The notes below the pieces were generated by a model. It was given only the letters and a program-made list of their open reading frames with translations, searched no databases and had not been told where the DNA came from. Both the position numbers and the translations under genes were made by a program. From Helicobacter sp. (GTDB taxonomy: Bacteria; Campylobacterota; Campylobacteria; Campylobacterales; Helicobacteraceae): DNA of 9,507 nucleotides. Positions 1 to 7,254 of the stretch are shown in pieces. The stretch is taken from the NCBI GenBank assembly GCA_014799985.1, contig JAAVGZ010000073.1, forward strand, positions 1 through 9,507. Reading direction: 5' to 3'. The first letter of the stretch is position 1. The number at the start of each line of letters is the position of its first letter.

Positions 1-471
1 ACGCAAAAGACGCTCTATCCCGATGTGCTCGAGACCCTGAATGCATGCGAGATTCTCGCCAAAGAAAATTTTACGATTCTCGCCTACACCAACGATGACC
101 CCATTGTCGCAAAGCGACTGCAAGACTGCGGCGCGAGCGCGATAATGCCGCTGGCTGCGCCCATTGGCAGCGGGCTTGGAATCCAAAACCGCTACAACAT
201 CGCGTTCATCAAAGACGCCATCGATGTGCCCGTGATTGTCGATGCGGGCGTGGGCTGCGCGAGCGATGCGGCGATTGCGATGGAGCTTGGCGCTGACGGC
301 GTGCTGACCAACACGGCGATTGCATGCGCGAACGACCCAATCATGATGGCGCAAGCCATGCGCGATGCCGTGCGCGCGGGGCGGGCGAGCTTTCTTGCGG
401 GCAGAATCCCCAAAAAGCCCTTCGCGAGCGCGAGCTCGCCGACAGAGGGCATGGCGAACCTCAACATCTAG
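1..471 (+). CDS. thiG: Thiazole synthase ThiG, 3' part (5' end outside window)
   Basis: The frame is open from base 1, so the gene is cut by the window edge; 156 residues remain of a family usually about 255-265 long. ThiG is the TIM-barrel enzyme that builds the thiazole phosphate of thiamine from deoxyxylulose 5-phosphate, dehydroglycine and the ThiS thiocarboxylate. The visible part has the family's TNDDPIVAKRL stretch, the PLAAPIGSGLGIQN phosphate-binding motif, VPVIVDAGVGCASDAAIAMELG with the barrel's C-terminal phosphate site, and the LTNTAIACANDPIMMAQAM helix. The Schiff-base lysine should lie upstream of the window. A GTG at 25 is internal to the family alignment and is not the true start. 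mntP follows after 12 bases. Identity is seen directly from motifs; the full length is unknown. H. pylori is generally described as lacking this branch, so its presence here fits a less reduced Helicobacter. Confidence 0.95.
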   Translation, partial: TQKTLYPDVLETLNACEILAKENFTILAYTNDDPIVAKRLQDCGASAIMPLAAPIGSGLGIQNRYNIAFIKDAIDVPVIVDAGVGCASDAAIAMELGADGVLTNTAIACANDPIMMAQAMRDAVRAGRASFLAGRIPKKPFASASSPTEGMANLNI

Positions 472-483
472 GGCACATCACTA

Positions 484-1062
484 ATGGTTGCCGCATATCT
501 CGAAATCATCGTCTTGGGTATCTCTCTCGCAATCGATGCCTGTATTGTAGCGTTTTCGTATGGTTTGTGCTCCAAACCATGGAAAATCCACAACGGGCTT
601 AGAATCGCCATCACAACCTCGTTTTTTCAATGGCTCATGCCCATCATCGGCTGGTATATGCTCTGGATTGCCAACGAGGGTTTTTCAGATTATGCGAGCA
701 TTGTAGACCATTGGATTACCTTTGCCATTTTCTTGGTGCTCGGGCTCAAAATCATCAAAGACGCGCACAGCGAAGAAGACGAAGAACAGACGCCCAAAAC
801 GCTCTCGCTTGGCGTGCTGCTGCTGATTGGAATCGCGACAAGCATAGACGCCCTCGCGGCAGGCGTGATGATTTTCTCGCAAAACACGCCGCTCTATATG
901 AGCGCGAGCCTGATTGGCGCAATCACCTTCGTTTGCGTCATCATTGCCTATCTGGCGAGCAAGACCCTAAGCCAAATCCCGACCAAAATGCTCGAAACGG
1001 GCGCGGGGCTCGTCCTGATTGCGCTTGGAATCAAGGTGCTTGTCGAACACACGCTCGCCTGA
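484..1062 (+). CDS. mntP: Putative manganese efflux pump MntP
   Basis: The 192-residue protein has six probable membrane helices in two homologous halves of three, as in the MntP (formerly UPF0059/DUF204) family, which exports Mn2+ across the inner membrane. Each half carries the family's membrane-embedded acidic motif: LAIDACIVAF with Asp18 and TSIDALAAG with Asp122. A charged cytoplasmic loop (HSEEDEEQ, about residues 97-104) separates the halves. Length matches the family (about 185-190). The ATG at 484 is 12 bases after the thiG stop; no strong Shine-Dalgarno is visible, so coupling to thiG is possible. I see no yybP-ykoY-like manganese riboswitch, and there is no room for one. The first half is slightly more AT-rich than its neighbours. 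Substrate is inferred from the family. Confidence 0.88.
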   Translation: MVAAYLEIIVLGISLAIDACIVAFSYGLCSKPWKIHNGLRIAITTSFFQWLMPIIGWYMLWIANEGFSDYASIVDHWITFAIFLVLGLKIIKDAHSEEDEEQTPKTLSLGVLLLIGIATSIDALAAGVMIFSQNTPLYMSASLIGAITFVCVIIAYLASKTLSQIPTKMLETGAGLVLIALGIKVLVEHTLA

Positions 1063-1090
1063 ACGCGCCTCGCGCCACGACTTCGCGCCG

Positions 1091-1134
1091 ATTCTGTTTA
1101 TAGAATGTTAACAAAACATGCTATAATGCCGCTT
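1091..1134 (+). promoter_or_regulatory. Extended -10 promoter of the PPIase-fba-efp run, with overlapping dyads
   Basis: TATAAT at 1122-1127 is preceded by TG at 1119-1120, a perfect extended -10. There is no convincing -35 box, which is normal for the main sigma factor in Helicobacter and Campylobacter. A start near 1134 would give a leader of about 27 bases before the ATG at 1161. Just upstream are three small symmetric elements: ATTCT-N6-AGAAT (1091-1106), the palindrome TGTTAACA (1106-1113), and ATGTT-N5-AACAT (1105-1119). They cover the -43 to -15 region where a repressor or activator could bind. The -10 is clear; the operator role is inference. No terminator hairpin for mntP is visible before it. 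Confidence 0.75.
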
Positions 1135-1149
1135 TCATAAACCAAAAAT

Positions 1150-1155
1150 AGGAGA
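1150..1155 (+). promoter_or_regulatory. Shine-Dalgarno deciding the PPIase start
   Basis: AGGAGA lies five bases before the ATG at 1161. It favours that start over the in-frame TTG at 1212, which would sit right before the hydrophobic signal sequence but has no ribosome-binding site. Confidence 0.75.
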
Positions 1156-1160
1156 GTTTT

Positions 1161-2030
1161 ATGACACAACATCTGCATTCCAATCCGCAATGCGCCGCGC
1201 GCGCGGTCGCGTTGCCCAAAAAACCCTTGCTCATACTCATGCTAGCGTTCCTGCTTTGCGGCTTTGCGGACGCAAAAACCTTTGCGACGGTTGACGGCAA
1301 AGACATCACCGACAAAGACATCGCGATGATTCTGCGCGCAATGCCCGGCGCAACCTATGACAAGCTACCACCCGAGATTCAGCAGCAGGTGCTGAACCAA
1401 GCCATCGAGCAGCGGCTGCTCATGAACAAGGCAAAGAAAGACGGAATCCAAAACAGCGCCGAGTATAAAGAGGCGTTGCAAGACGCGCAAGACGAGCTTG
1501 CGCTTGGTGTTTGGATGAAAAAACAGCTCGACAAAATCACAATCAACGACAAAGAGGCGCGCGAATTTTATAACCAAAATCCCAAGATTTTTGCCCAACC
1601 CGAGCAGATTAAAGCGCGGCATATCCTCGTCAAAGACGAAAAAACAGCAAAGGACATCATCGCGCAACTGGGCAAAGCGCCCAAAGGCAAGCTCGTTGAT
1701 GAGTTCAAGAAGCTCTCTGCCGAGAAGTCTATCGATGAGGGAATCGCGCAAGACGGCGGCGAGCTGGGCTGGTTTACGCGCGACCAAATGGTGCCCGAGT
1801 TTTCAGACGCAGCCTTCAAGCTCGCGAAGGGCAGCTTCACGAAGAATCCCGTCAAGACGAACTTCGGCTACCATGTGATTCTGCTCGAGGACAAAAAGGC
1901 GAGCGGCACGGCGTCTTATGACACCGTCAAAGAACGCGTGATGCAGGGGCTCAAGATGCAGAAATTCAAAGAGAATCTCGGGCAAATCGCGCAAGAGTTG
2001 CGCAAAGACGCCAAAGTCGTTGTAAAATAA
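1161..2030 (+). CDS. Periplasmic parvulin-type peptidyl-prolyl isomerase (PEB4/Cbf2/HP0175 type)
   Basis: This is a 289-residue secreted chaperone/isomerase that folds proteins, including outer-membrane proteins, in the periplasm. A signal peptide is clear: a basic stretch ending LPKK at residues 18-21, a hydrophobic core to about 33, and a likely cleavage after ADA (residues 36-38). The mature N-terminus TFATVDGKDIT starts a SurA-like helical domain. The parvulin domain spans about 149-246: KARHIL (151-156), GGELGWF, the MVPEFSDAAF helix and FGYHVI (235-240). The C-terminal helix packs back on the N-domain in this family. The cytoplasmic n-region is unusually long (about 21 residues), though the ribosome-binding site supports this start. 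HP0175 has about the same length (299) and the same downstream gene, fba. Its stop codon overlaps the fba Shine-Dalgarno, so the two are co-translated. Confidence 0.93.
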   Translation: MTQHLHSNPQCAARAVALPKKPLLILMLAFLLCGFADAKTFATVDGKDITDKDIAMILRAMPGATYDKLPPEIQQQVLNQAIEQRLLMNKAKKDGIQNSAEYKEALQDAQDELALGVWMKKQLDKITINDKEAREFYNQNPKIFAQPEQIKARHILVKDEKTAKDIIAQLGKAPKGKLVDEFKKLSAEKSIDEGIAQDGGELGWFTRDQMVPEFSDAAFKLAKGSFTKNPVKTNFGYHVILLEDKKASGTASYDTVKERVMQGLKMQKFKENLGQIAQELRKDAKVVVK

Positions 2031-2036
2031 GGAGAG
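2029..2036 (+). promoter_or_regulatory. Shine-Dalgarno of fba overlapping the upstream stop
   Basis: AAGGAGAG begins within the TAA of the PPIase gene and ends three bases before the fba ATG at 2040. Termination and re-initiation are therefore close together. Confidence 0.7.
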
Positions 2037-2039
2037 GCA

Positions 2040-2963
2040 ATGCTAGTTAGCGGCGTGGAAATCCTCCAAAAAGCGCACCGCGAGGGCTATGGCGTGGGCG
2101 CGTTCAATTTTGTCAATTTTGAGATGTTGCAGGCAATCTTCAAGGCTGCTGTCGCGAAAAACTCCCCGCTCATCGTGCAGGCGAGCGAGGGCGCAATCAA
2201 ATACATGGGCATCGATGTGGCTGTCGCGCTCGTGCGCACGTTGAGCGCGCGCTATCCGCAGATTCCTGTCGCGTTGCACCTCGACCACGGGACGAGCTAT
2301 GAATCATGTGTCAAGGCGATTCGCGCGGGATTCACCTCGGTGATGATTGACGCGAGCCACCACCCGTTTGATGAGAATCTCAAAGAAACCAAGCGCGTTG
2401 TCGAGGTTGCGCATGCATGCGGCGTGGGTGTCGAAGCCGAGCTCGGGCGACTCATGGGAATCGAGGACAACATCAGCGTTGCCGAAAAAGACGCGGTGCT
2501 CGTCAACCCCGAAGAAGCCGAACGTTTCGTTAGCGAATCGCAAGTCGACTACCTCGCCCCAGCAATCGGCACAAGCCACGGCGCGTTCAAGTTCAAGGGC
2601 GAGCCCAAGCTCGACTTTGAGCGCTTGCTCGATGTCAAGAAACGCACAAATATCCCGCTTGTGCTGCATGGCGCAAGCGCAATCCCCGATTCCGTGCGCG
2701 CGAGCTTCCTCGAAAGCGGCGGCGACCTCAAGGGCAGCAAGGGCGTGCCCTTTGCATTCTTACAAGAAGCCGTGAAGGGCGGAATCAACAAAATCAACAC
2801 CGACACAGACTTGCGCATTGCATTCATGGCAGAGGTGCGCAAGGTTGGCAACGCAAACAACAGCGAATTTGACTTGCGCAAGTTCTTTGCCCCCGCGAGC
2901 GAGGCGATGACAAAGGTTGTCGCGGAGCGCATGGACATCTTGGGCAGCTCGGGCAAAATCTAA
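2040..2963 (+). CDS. fba: Fructose-bisphosphate aldolase, class II
   Basis: The enzyme is a zinc-dependent TIM-barrel aldolase that interconverts fructose 1,6-bisphosphate with dihydroxyacetone phosphate and glyceraldehyde 3-phosphate in the cytoplasm. It has 307 residues, the length I recall for H. pylori Fba. Visible signatures are LHLDHG with catalytic Asp82 and zinc ligand His83, the AELGRLMGIED loop, IGTSHG with zinc ligand His180, and VLHGAS with His210. The phosphate-binding GGINKINTDTDLR is also present. Residue numbers agree with the known class II catalytic set, so nothing essential is missing. It lies between the PEB4-type isomerase and efp, the H. pylori HP0175-HP0177 order. In Helicobacter, which lacks a standard phosphofructokinase, it is thought to serve gluconeogenesis chiefly. 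Confidence 0.97.
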   Translation: MLVSGVEILQKAHREGYGVGAFNFVNFEMLQAIFKAAVAKNSPLIVQASEGAIKYMGIDVAVALVRTLSARYPQIPVALHLDHGTSYESCVKAIRAGFTSVMIDASHHPFDENLKETKRVVEVAHACGVGVEAELGRLMGIEDNISVAEKDAVLVNPEEAERFVSESQVDYLAPAIGTSHGAFKFKGEPKLDFERLLDVKKRTNIPLVLHGASAIPDSVRASFLESGGDLKGSKGVPFAFLQEAVKGGINKINTDTDLRIAFMAEVRKVGNANNSEFDLRKFFAPASEAMTKVVAERMDILGSSGKI

Positions 2964-2973
2964 AGGAGAACAC

Positions 2974-3537
2974 ATGGCATACAGCATGGGCGACCTCAAA
3001 AAGGGGCTAAAGATTGAGATTGACGGCATTCCCTATCGCATTGTCGAATACCAACATGTCAAGCCGGGCAAGGGCGCGGCGTTTGTACGCGCGAAAATCA
3101 AGAGCTTCTTGGACGGCAAGGTGATTGAGAAAACATTCCACGCGGGCGATAAATGCGAAGAGCCCAACATTGTCGAGAAGCAAATGCAGTTTCTCTACCA
3201 TGACGGCGATTCTTTTCAGTTTATGGACACCGAGAACTACGAGCAGCTCGCGCTCACAAACGACCAAGTCGGCGACACGAGCAAATGGATTATTGACGGC
3301 ATGAATGTCTCGGTCTTGTTCCATAACAACAAGGCAATCTCTGTCGATGCGCCATCGGTTGTCGAGCTTGTCGTTACCGAAACGCCGCCAAACTTCAAGG
3401 GCGACACGAGCAGCGGGAGCAAGAAGCCCGCGACACTCGCGACAGGCGCTGTCATTCAAGTGCCCTACCATGTCCTTGAGGGCGACACAATCCGCGTGAA
3501 TACCGAGCTTGGCGAGTATATCGAAAAAGTCAAATAG
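2974..3537 (+). CDS. efp: Elongation factor P
   Basis: EF-P binds the ribosome between the P and E sites and relieves stalling at polyproline. The protein has 187 residues, the normal length, when started at the ATG at 2974. An in-frame ATG at 2917 lies inside fba, and the first 19 residues it would add have no EF-P character. AAGGAGA at 2963-2969 and the universal N-terminus of the family support 2974. The KOW-like N-domain shows the modified loop KPGKGAAF with tip lysine Lys33, the position that is beta-lysylated by EpmA in many bacteria. The C-terminal OB domain has the VVTETPPNFKGDT and GAVIQVPYHV signatures, and the end is GEYIEKVK. A client sits nearby: the lytic transglycosylase in this cluster has a proline-rich linker, although its prolines are mostly spaced. 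Confidence 0.97.
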   Translation: MAYSMGDLKKGLKIEIDGIPYRIVEYQHVKPGKGAAFVRAKIKSFLDGKVIEKTFHAGDKCEEPNIVEKQMQFLYHDGDSFQFMDTENYEQLALTNDQVGDTSKWIIDGMNVSVLFHNNKAISVDAPSVVELVVTETPPNFKGDTSSGSKKPATLATGAVIQVPYHVLEGDTIRVNTELGEYIEKVK

Positions 3538-3546
3538 GGAGTTAGC

Positions 3547-4101
3547 ATGAAAAAAATCCTTGTTCCTCTTGCCAAAGGCTTCGAAGAAATCGAAGCCATT
3601 TCGATTATCGATGTCTTGCGCCGTGCGGGTGCAGAAGTCGTTGTCGCGAGCGTCAGCGGCGATGATTGCGTGTGCAGCTCGCACAATGTCCGCGTCCTCG
3701 CTGATTGCGCGCTTGGCTCTGTCGATTCTTCTGCGTTTGACATGATTGCCTTGCCCGGCGGCAGCGAGGGCGCGATGACGCTCTCAAAAGACGCGCTCGC
3801 CCAAAAACTCATCAAAGAGTTCCACGCAAAAGGCAAGTTTGTCGCCGCCATCTGCGCCGCGCCCATCGCGTTGCATGCCGCCGGAATCTTGCAGAATGTC
3901 CCCTACACCTGCTATCCGGGCTGCCATACACAAATCGGCGGGCTCTATACCGAAGACAAAAACGTTGTCGTGAGCGACAAAATCATCACCTCGCGCGGTC
4001 CCGCCACCGCCCTCGCGTTCGCTTTGACGCTTGTCGAAGCCCTCCTTGGCACACCAAAAGCGAAAGAGCTCGCAGCAGGAATGCTCAAAACGTGCTGCTA
4101 A
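3547..4101 (+). CDS. DJ-1/PfpI (ThiJ/YajL-like) family protein
   Basis: The 184-residue flavodoxin-like fold starts with MKKILVPLAKGFEEIEA, which carries the family's conserved acidic residue (about Glu14). The nucleophile elbow is VAAICAAPIAL with Cys103. IALPGGSEGA and the late TSRGPATALAFAL motif are typical of the DJ-1 subgroup (YajL, human PARK7). Members are linked to oxidative-stress protection and to chaperone or deglycase-like activities; the biochemical role is debated, and none can be fixed here. The older name ThiJ does not imply thiamine synthesis, despite thiG at the left edge. AGGGAG at 3536-3541 overlaps the efp stop and precedes the ATG by five bases. Its last ten bases overlap the start of the next gene. 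Confidence 0.92.
   Translation: MKKILVPLAKGFEEIEAISIIDVLRRAGAEVVVASVSGDDCVCSSHNVRVLADCALGSVDSSAFDMIALPGGSEGAMTLSKDALAQKLIKEFHAKGKFVAAICAAPIALHAAGILQNVPYTCYPGCHTQIGGLYTEDKNVVVSDKIITSRGPATALAFALTLVEALLGTPKAKELAAGMLKTCC
4077..4081 (+). promoter_or_regulatory. Shine-Dalgarno-like site supporting the GTG start of the transglycosylase
   Basis: AGGAA lies ten bases before the GTG at 4092, inside the end of the DJ-1 gene. The GGA here is one of only two GGA codons in the window not followed by ATC or TTC, which fits a sequence kept for ribosome binding. Confidence 0.4.
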
Positions 4102-5447
4102 GACATCTATTGCATGGCTTCGCGCTCTGTGCGGGCGCGCTGTTGGTTGGTTGTGCGCCCGAAGTGCGGGTTGCAAGCGCAGAAAATTTCCGCGCCCAAA
4201 TCAACGCGCTCGCCGATTCCAAGCGCTCGCAATACGAGCAGAATCCCACCCAAATTGTCGAAGAAATGCGCCCAAGCGCGCAAAGCAGCGCCAGCCTCGC
4301 TCCGCTGCCCGCTCTCGCCGACCCCAATCCATCGACATCAACGCCCGTGCCAGAGCCCACGCCGATTGTGAGCGCGCCGATTCCCGTCCCGACACAAAGC
4401 CAGCGCACGCAAACCTTCGCCGCCCTCGCTGACGAGGTCGCGCGCAACCGCGAGGAGCTAAGCACGACCGAGGAGGGCGCACGCAAGATTCAGGAGGTCT
4501 TGCGCACCTATGTGAGCGAGCAATGGGGCGATTCTGACGCACAGACTGCCACGCAGACGCTGTTTGTCAAATACACCAACCACTACAAAAACCGCGCGAC
4601 CATCGACTTTGAAAAGGGCGTTGTCCATGTCGAGACGCTCGAGACCGAAAACCCAAAAGAGGCGCTGCAAAAGGCGATTGTCGCGACCTTGCTTGCGCCC
4701 TTCAACCCTGATGGAATCGAAATCACCAACGACAGCGACATTCACATCGGCGCGCGCCCCTACCTCGCCGACTATGTCCGAGACAACGAGGGCAAGGAGA
4801 TTCTGTATGAGTGGCGCGCCAATCGCTATGCGCAGCACCTCATCGCCAACAATCTCCAAAAGAGCCAGCATGGCGACAAGGAGCTTTGGCGCGTGAGCCT
4901 TGAAATGCAAAAGGACTACCCCGAGATTCAGAACGCGCAATATGGCGAGATTGTGAATCGCTACGCGAAGCAGCACAACCTCGACCCGGCGCTCGTGCTT
5001 GGAATCATCAAAACAGAGAGCAGCTTCAACCCATACGCGACAAGCAAAGCGCCAGCCTATGGGCTCATGCAGGTCGTGCCGAGCACGGCGGGCGCGGACG
5101 CGCATGAGCAAATCCACAACAAAAAGGGCAAGCCCACAGCGAAAATGCTCTACGTTCCCGAAACCAACATTCAATATGGTACAACATACCTAAACATTCT
5201 CGGCACGCGCTATCTCAAGGGCGTGCGCGACCCACAAAGCCTCGAATATTGCATGATTGCCGCCTACAACGCGGGCGCGGGCGCTGTGTTGCAGACCTTC
5301 TCGAGCGACCGCACGCAGGCTATCGCGCAAATCAACCAAAAAACGCCACAAGAAATCTATACAATCCTCCATACCAAACTCGCCTCGCTCGAGGGCAGGC
5401 GCTATTTGCAAAAAGTAACAACCGCAAAGAAGAGTTTTGCCAAATGA
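4092..5447 (+). CDS. MltC-like membrane-bound lytic murein transglycosylase (lipoprotein)
   Basis: The 451-residue protein should cleave the MurNAc-GlcNAc bond of peptidoglycan to give 1,6-anhydro ends. A short signal sequence ends in the lipobox LVGC with Cys21, so it is probably lipid-anchored. Next come a coiled or polar stretch and a proline-rich linker (about residues 70-105). An MltC N-terminal-type domain (DUF3393-like, about 150-270) follows, recognised by FEKGVVHVETLE near 174 and by a fold-compatible KAIVATLLAPFNPDGIEI and RPYLADYVRDNEG. The SLT catalytic domain (about 285-405) has KTESSFNP with catalytic Glu309, AYGLMQVVPSTAG, and AAYNAGAG at 390-397. It is longer than E. coli MltC (about 359), mainly through the linker. 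GTG at 4092 is chosen because it has an upstream AGGAA; TTG at 4110 would also keep a signal peptide. It overlaps the DJ-1 stop by ten bases and the psd start by four. Confidence 0.85.
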   Translation: MLLRHLLHGFALCAGALLVGCAPEVRVASAENFRAQINALADSKRSQYEQNPTQIVEEMRPSAQSSASLAPLPALADPNPSTSTPVPEPTPIVSAPIPVPTQSQRTQTFAALADEVARNREELSTTEEGARKIQEVLRTYVSEQWGDSDAQTATQTLFVKYTNHYKNRATIDFEKGVVHVETLETENPKEALQKAIVATLLAPFNPDGIEITNDSDIHIGARPYLADYVRDNEGKEILYEWRANRYAQHLIANNLQKSQHGDKELWRVSLEMQKDYPEIQNAQYGEIVNRYAKQHNLDPALVLGIIKTESSFNPYATSKAPAYGLMQVVPSTAGADAHEQIHNKKGKPTAKMLYVPETNIQYGTTYLNILGTRYLKGVRDPQSLEYCMIAAYNAGAGAVLQTFSSDRTQAIAQINQKTPQEIYTILHTKLASLEGRRYLQKVTTAKKSFAK

Positions 5448-6295
5448 ACAACAAAACATTGAATCGATGGATAACCAGAATCTTTGGCATTCTCGCCGAG
5501 TTGAGGCTTCCGACTTTTTTGCAAGAGCCCGTCAACAAAGCCGTTGTCGCGGCTCTTAAGATTGATTTAAGCGAGCACGAGCCCATAAGCCACTACGCGA
5601 GCGTCAACGAGCTCTTCACGCGCCCCCTGACGCGCCCTCGCGATGTTGACTTGAACGCCGATTCGCTGATTGCGCCAACCGATGCCACACTGATTGCGAG
5701 CGGCATTGTGCGCGACAATCAGGCATTGCAAATCAAGGGAATCTCCTATTCCGTCTCTGCCCTGCTCGCCCAGAGCCTCGAACCACACGAGCTGCAAAGC
5801 ATCGAGGGCATGCGCTTTTTCAATCTCTATCTCGCGCCGTGCGACTACCACCGATTCCACGCGCCGACCGATTTGCGCATCGTCAGCATCGCCTATTGCG
5901 ATGGCAACCTTAGCTCGGTGCGCCCAAATGTGCTGCGCAAATCGCCCGTGTTTGTGAGCAACGAACGCGTGATTCTGCGCGCGCTCGATTCGCGCGGCAA
6001 TCCGTTCTATTTTGTCGCTGTGGGCGCGCTCAATGTGGGCAAGATTCTGATTTATGCCGAACCAAGAATCCACACAAACGCGGCGCATGGCGCGACAATT
6101 TATCATTATGACAAACCAATATCCATGCAAAAAGCTCAAGAAATCGGGCAGTTCAAGATGGGCTCGAGCATTGTTTTGCTTGCGAAAGCGCGCTGCAATG
6201 TCCAAGAAAGCGCGCCCGTGCGCTTTGGGCAATGTATCGGCAGTTTAGGAGACGACCATGACGACACAACAAGAAATCAACAACCTCAAAAATGA
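5444..6295 (+). CDS. psd: Phosphatidylserine decarboxylase proenzyme
   Basis: Psd converts phosphatidylserine to phosphatidylethanolamine at the inner membrane. It cleaves itself to make a pyruvoyl group at the new alpha-chain N-terminus. The ATG at 5444 overlaps the TGA of the transglycosylase (ATGA), a classic coupled start; the frame is open further upstream but only as a shadow of that gene. Visible features are YASVNELFTRPL, APTDATLIASG, the YHRFHAPTD histidine motif, and FKMGSSIVLL. There the processing site is Gly240-Ser241 in an MGSS version of the usual LGST/LGSS. The protein has 283 residues against about 267 in H. pylori. The extra length is a polar tail (about DDHDDTTRNQQPQK) encoded over the start of nadA, a 38-base overlap. 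Adjacent psd and nadA are also found in H. pylori. Confidence 0.93.
   Translation: MNNKTLNRWITRIFGILAELRLPTFLQEPVNKAVVAALKIDLSEHEPISHYASVNELFTRPLTRPRDVDLNADSLIAPTDATLIASGIVRDNQALQIKGISYSVSALLAQSLEPHELQSIEGMRFFNLYLAPCDYHRFHAPTDLRIVSIAYCDGNLSSVRPNVLRKSPVFVSNERVILRALDSRGNPFYFVAVGALNVGKILIYAEPRIHTNAAHGATIYHYDKPISMQKAQEIGQFKMGSSIVLLAKARCNVQESAPVRFGQCIGSLGDDHDDTTRNQQPQK
6247..6252 (+). promoter_or_regulatory. Shine-Dalgarno of nadA inside psd
   Basis: AGGAGA lies five bases before the ATG at 6258 and within the psd coding sequence. It fixes the nadA start and hence the long overlap. Confidence 0.75.
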
Positions 6296-7247
6296 GCTCG
6301 GTGCCGTGATTGCCGCGCATTTCTATCAGCGCGATGCAGTCGTGGCAATCGCCGACATCACGGGCGATTCGCTCGAGCTCGCCAGAAAGTCGCAAGAATC
6401 GGATAAAAATATCATCATCTTTTGCGGCGTGCATTTCATGGGGCAGAGCGTGAAGATTCTCGCGCCCCAAAAGCGCGTGTTCATGCCCAAAATGGCGTGC
6501 TGCTCGATGGCGCGCATGATTGATAGCGGCTATTTTGACGAATCGATTGCGCTGCTGCAATCATACGGAATCCCCAAAGAGCGGATTCTGCCCATCACCT
6601 ACATCAACTCCAACGCCGAGGTCAAGGCGAAGGTGGGCGCGATGGACGGCTTTGTCTGCACGAGCTCGAATGCCGCGAAGATTCTCGCGCATGCGCGCAA
6701 GGAGGGCAAAGTGATTTTCTTCCTCCCCGACCGCTGCTTGGGGCAGAATCTCGCGATTCAAAACGCGCTCCAGCATGCGACATTGGGTGTCGATTCTCCA
6801 GAAAAGGTGCGCGCGGCAGACATCGTCTGCTACAACGGCTTTTGCTCGGTGCATCAGCTCTTCACGACAAGCGATGTCGATTTCTATCGCCAAAAATATC
6901 CCGACATCGTGATTGCCGTCCACCCCGAGTGCGACCCGAGCGTCTGCGCAAAGGCAGACTTTGTCGGCTCGACAAGCCAGATTATCAAATTTGTACAAAG
7001 CCTCCCGCTTGCGCAAAAAGTCGCCGTGGGCACGGAGTTCAACCTCGTCAATCGCCTGCGCAAAGAGAACACATTCGTGCTAAGCAGCACATTGCCGCAA
7101 TGCCCCACGATGAACGAGACCACGCTTGACGATGTGCTGCAAGCCCTGCGCGCATGCAAGAATGGCGAGAGCAGCAACGAGGTTTTTCTCGATGAATCCG
7201 TGCGCCAGCTCGCCTTCGCCGCGCTCGACAAGATGTTTAGAATCTAG
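6258..7247 (+). CDS. nadA: Quinolinate synthase NadA
   Basis: NadA condenses iminoaspartate (from NadB) with dihydroxyacetone phosphate to quinolinate, the first ring in de novo NAD synthesis. It is an oxygen-sensitive 4Fe-4S enzyme with three pseudo-equivalent domains. The three expected cluster cysteines are all visible: Cys82 in MACCSMARM, Cys196 in GFCSVHQLF, and Cys282 in QCPTMNETT. The 86-residue gap between the last two matches the spacing known for the family. Substrate-binding HFYQRDAV near the start, TYINSNAEVKA, CTSSNA, FLPDRCLGQN and VHPECDPSV are also family hallmarks. The 329-residue length is normal (H. pylori about 336). In H. pylori nadC follows nadA; here tgt does, so nadC must be elsewhere. 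Its DHAP substrate is made by the aldolase encoded upstream. Confidence 0.96.
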   Translation: MTTQQEINNLKNELGAVIAAHFYQRDAVVAIADITGDSLELARKSQESDKNIIIFCGVHFMGQSVKILAPQKRVFMPKMACCSMARMIDSGYFDESIALLQSYGIPKERILPITYINSNAEVKAKVGAMDGFVCTSSNAAKILAHARKEGKVIFFLPDRCLGQNLAIQNALQHATLGVDSPEKVRAADIVCYNGFCSVHQLFTTSDVDFYRQKYPDIVIAVHPECDPSVCAKADFVGSTSQIIKFVQSLPLAQKVAVGTEFNLVNRLRKENTFVLSSTLPQCPTMNETTLDDVLQALRACKNGESSNEVFLDESVRQLAFAALDKMFRI

Positions 7248-7254
7248 GCAAGCC

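Noticed and set aside
1063..1160. Terminator or manganese riboswitch around mntP
   Set aside because: The GC-rich stretch after mntP has no good inverted repeat with a T-run, and only 12 bases precede mntP.
2917..2973. Possible 19-residue N-terminal extension of EF-P
   Set aside because: It lies within fba, lacks a ribosome-binding site, and the family N-terminus starts exactly at 2974 after AAGGAGA.
3547..4101. Thiamine biosynthesis role for the DJ-1 gene (old name ThiJ)
   Set aside because: The DJ-1 family name ThiJ is historical; the gene is separated from thiG by four genes and a promoter.
5249..5443. Long open frame upstream of psd
   Set aside because: It is a shadow of the transglycosylase gene; the ATGA overlap at 5444-5447 and the Psd family length set the start there.
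7126..7254. Open frame upstream of tgt
   Set aside because: It runs inside nadA, and its translation is cysteine- and arginine-rich shadow sequence; the Tgt N-terminus begins at 7255.
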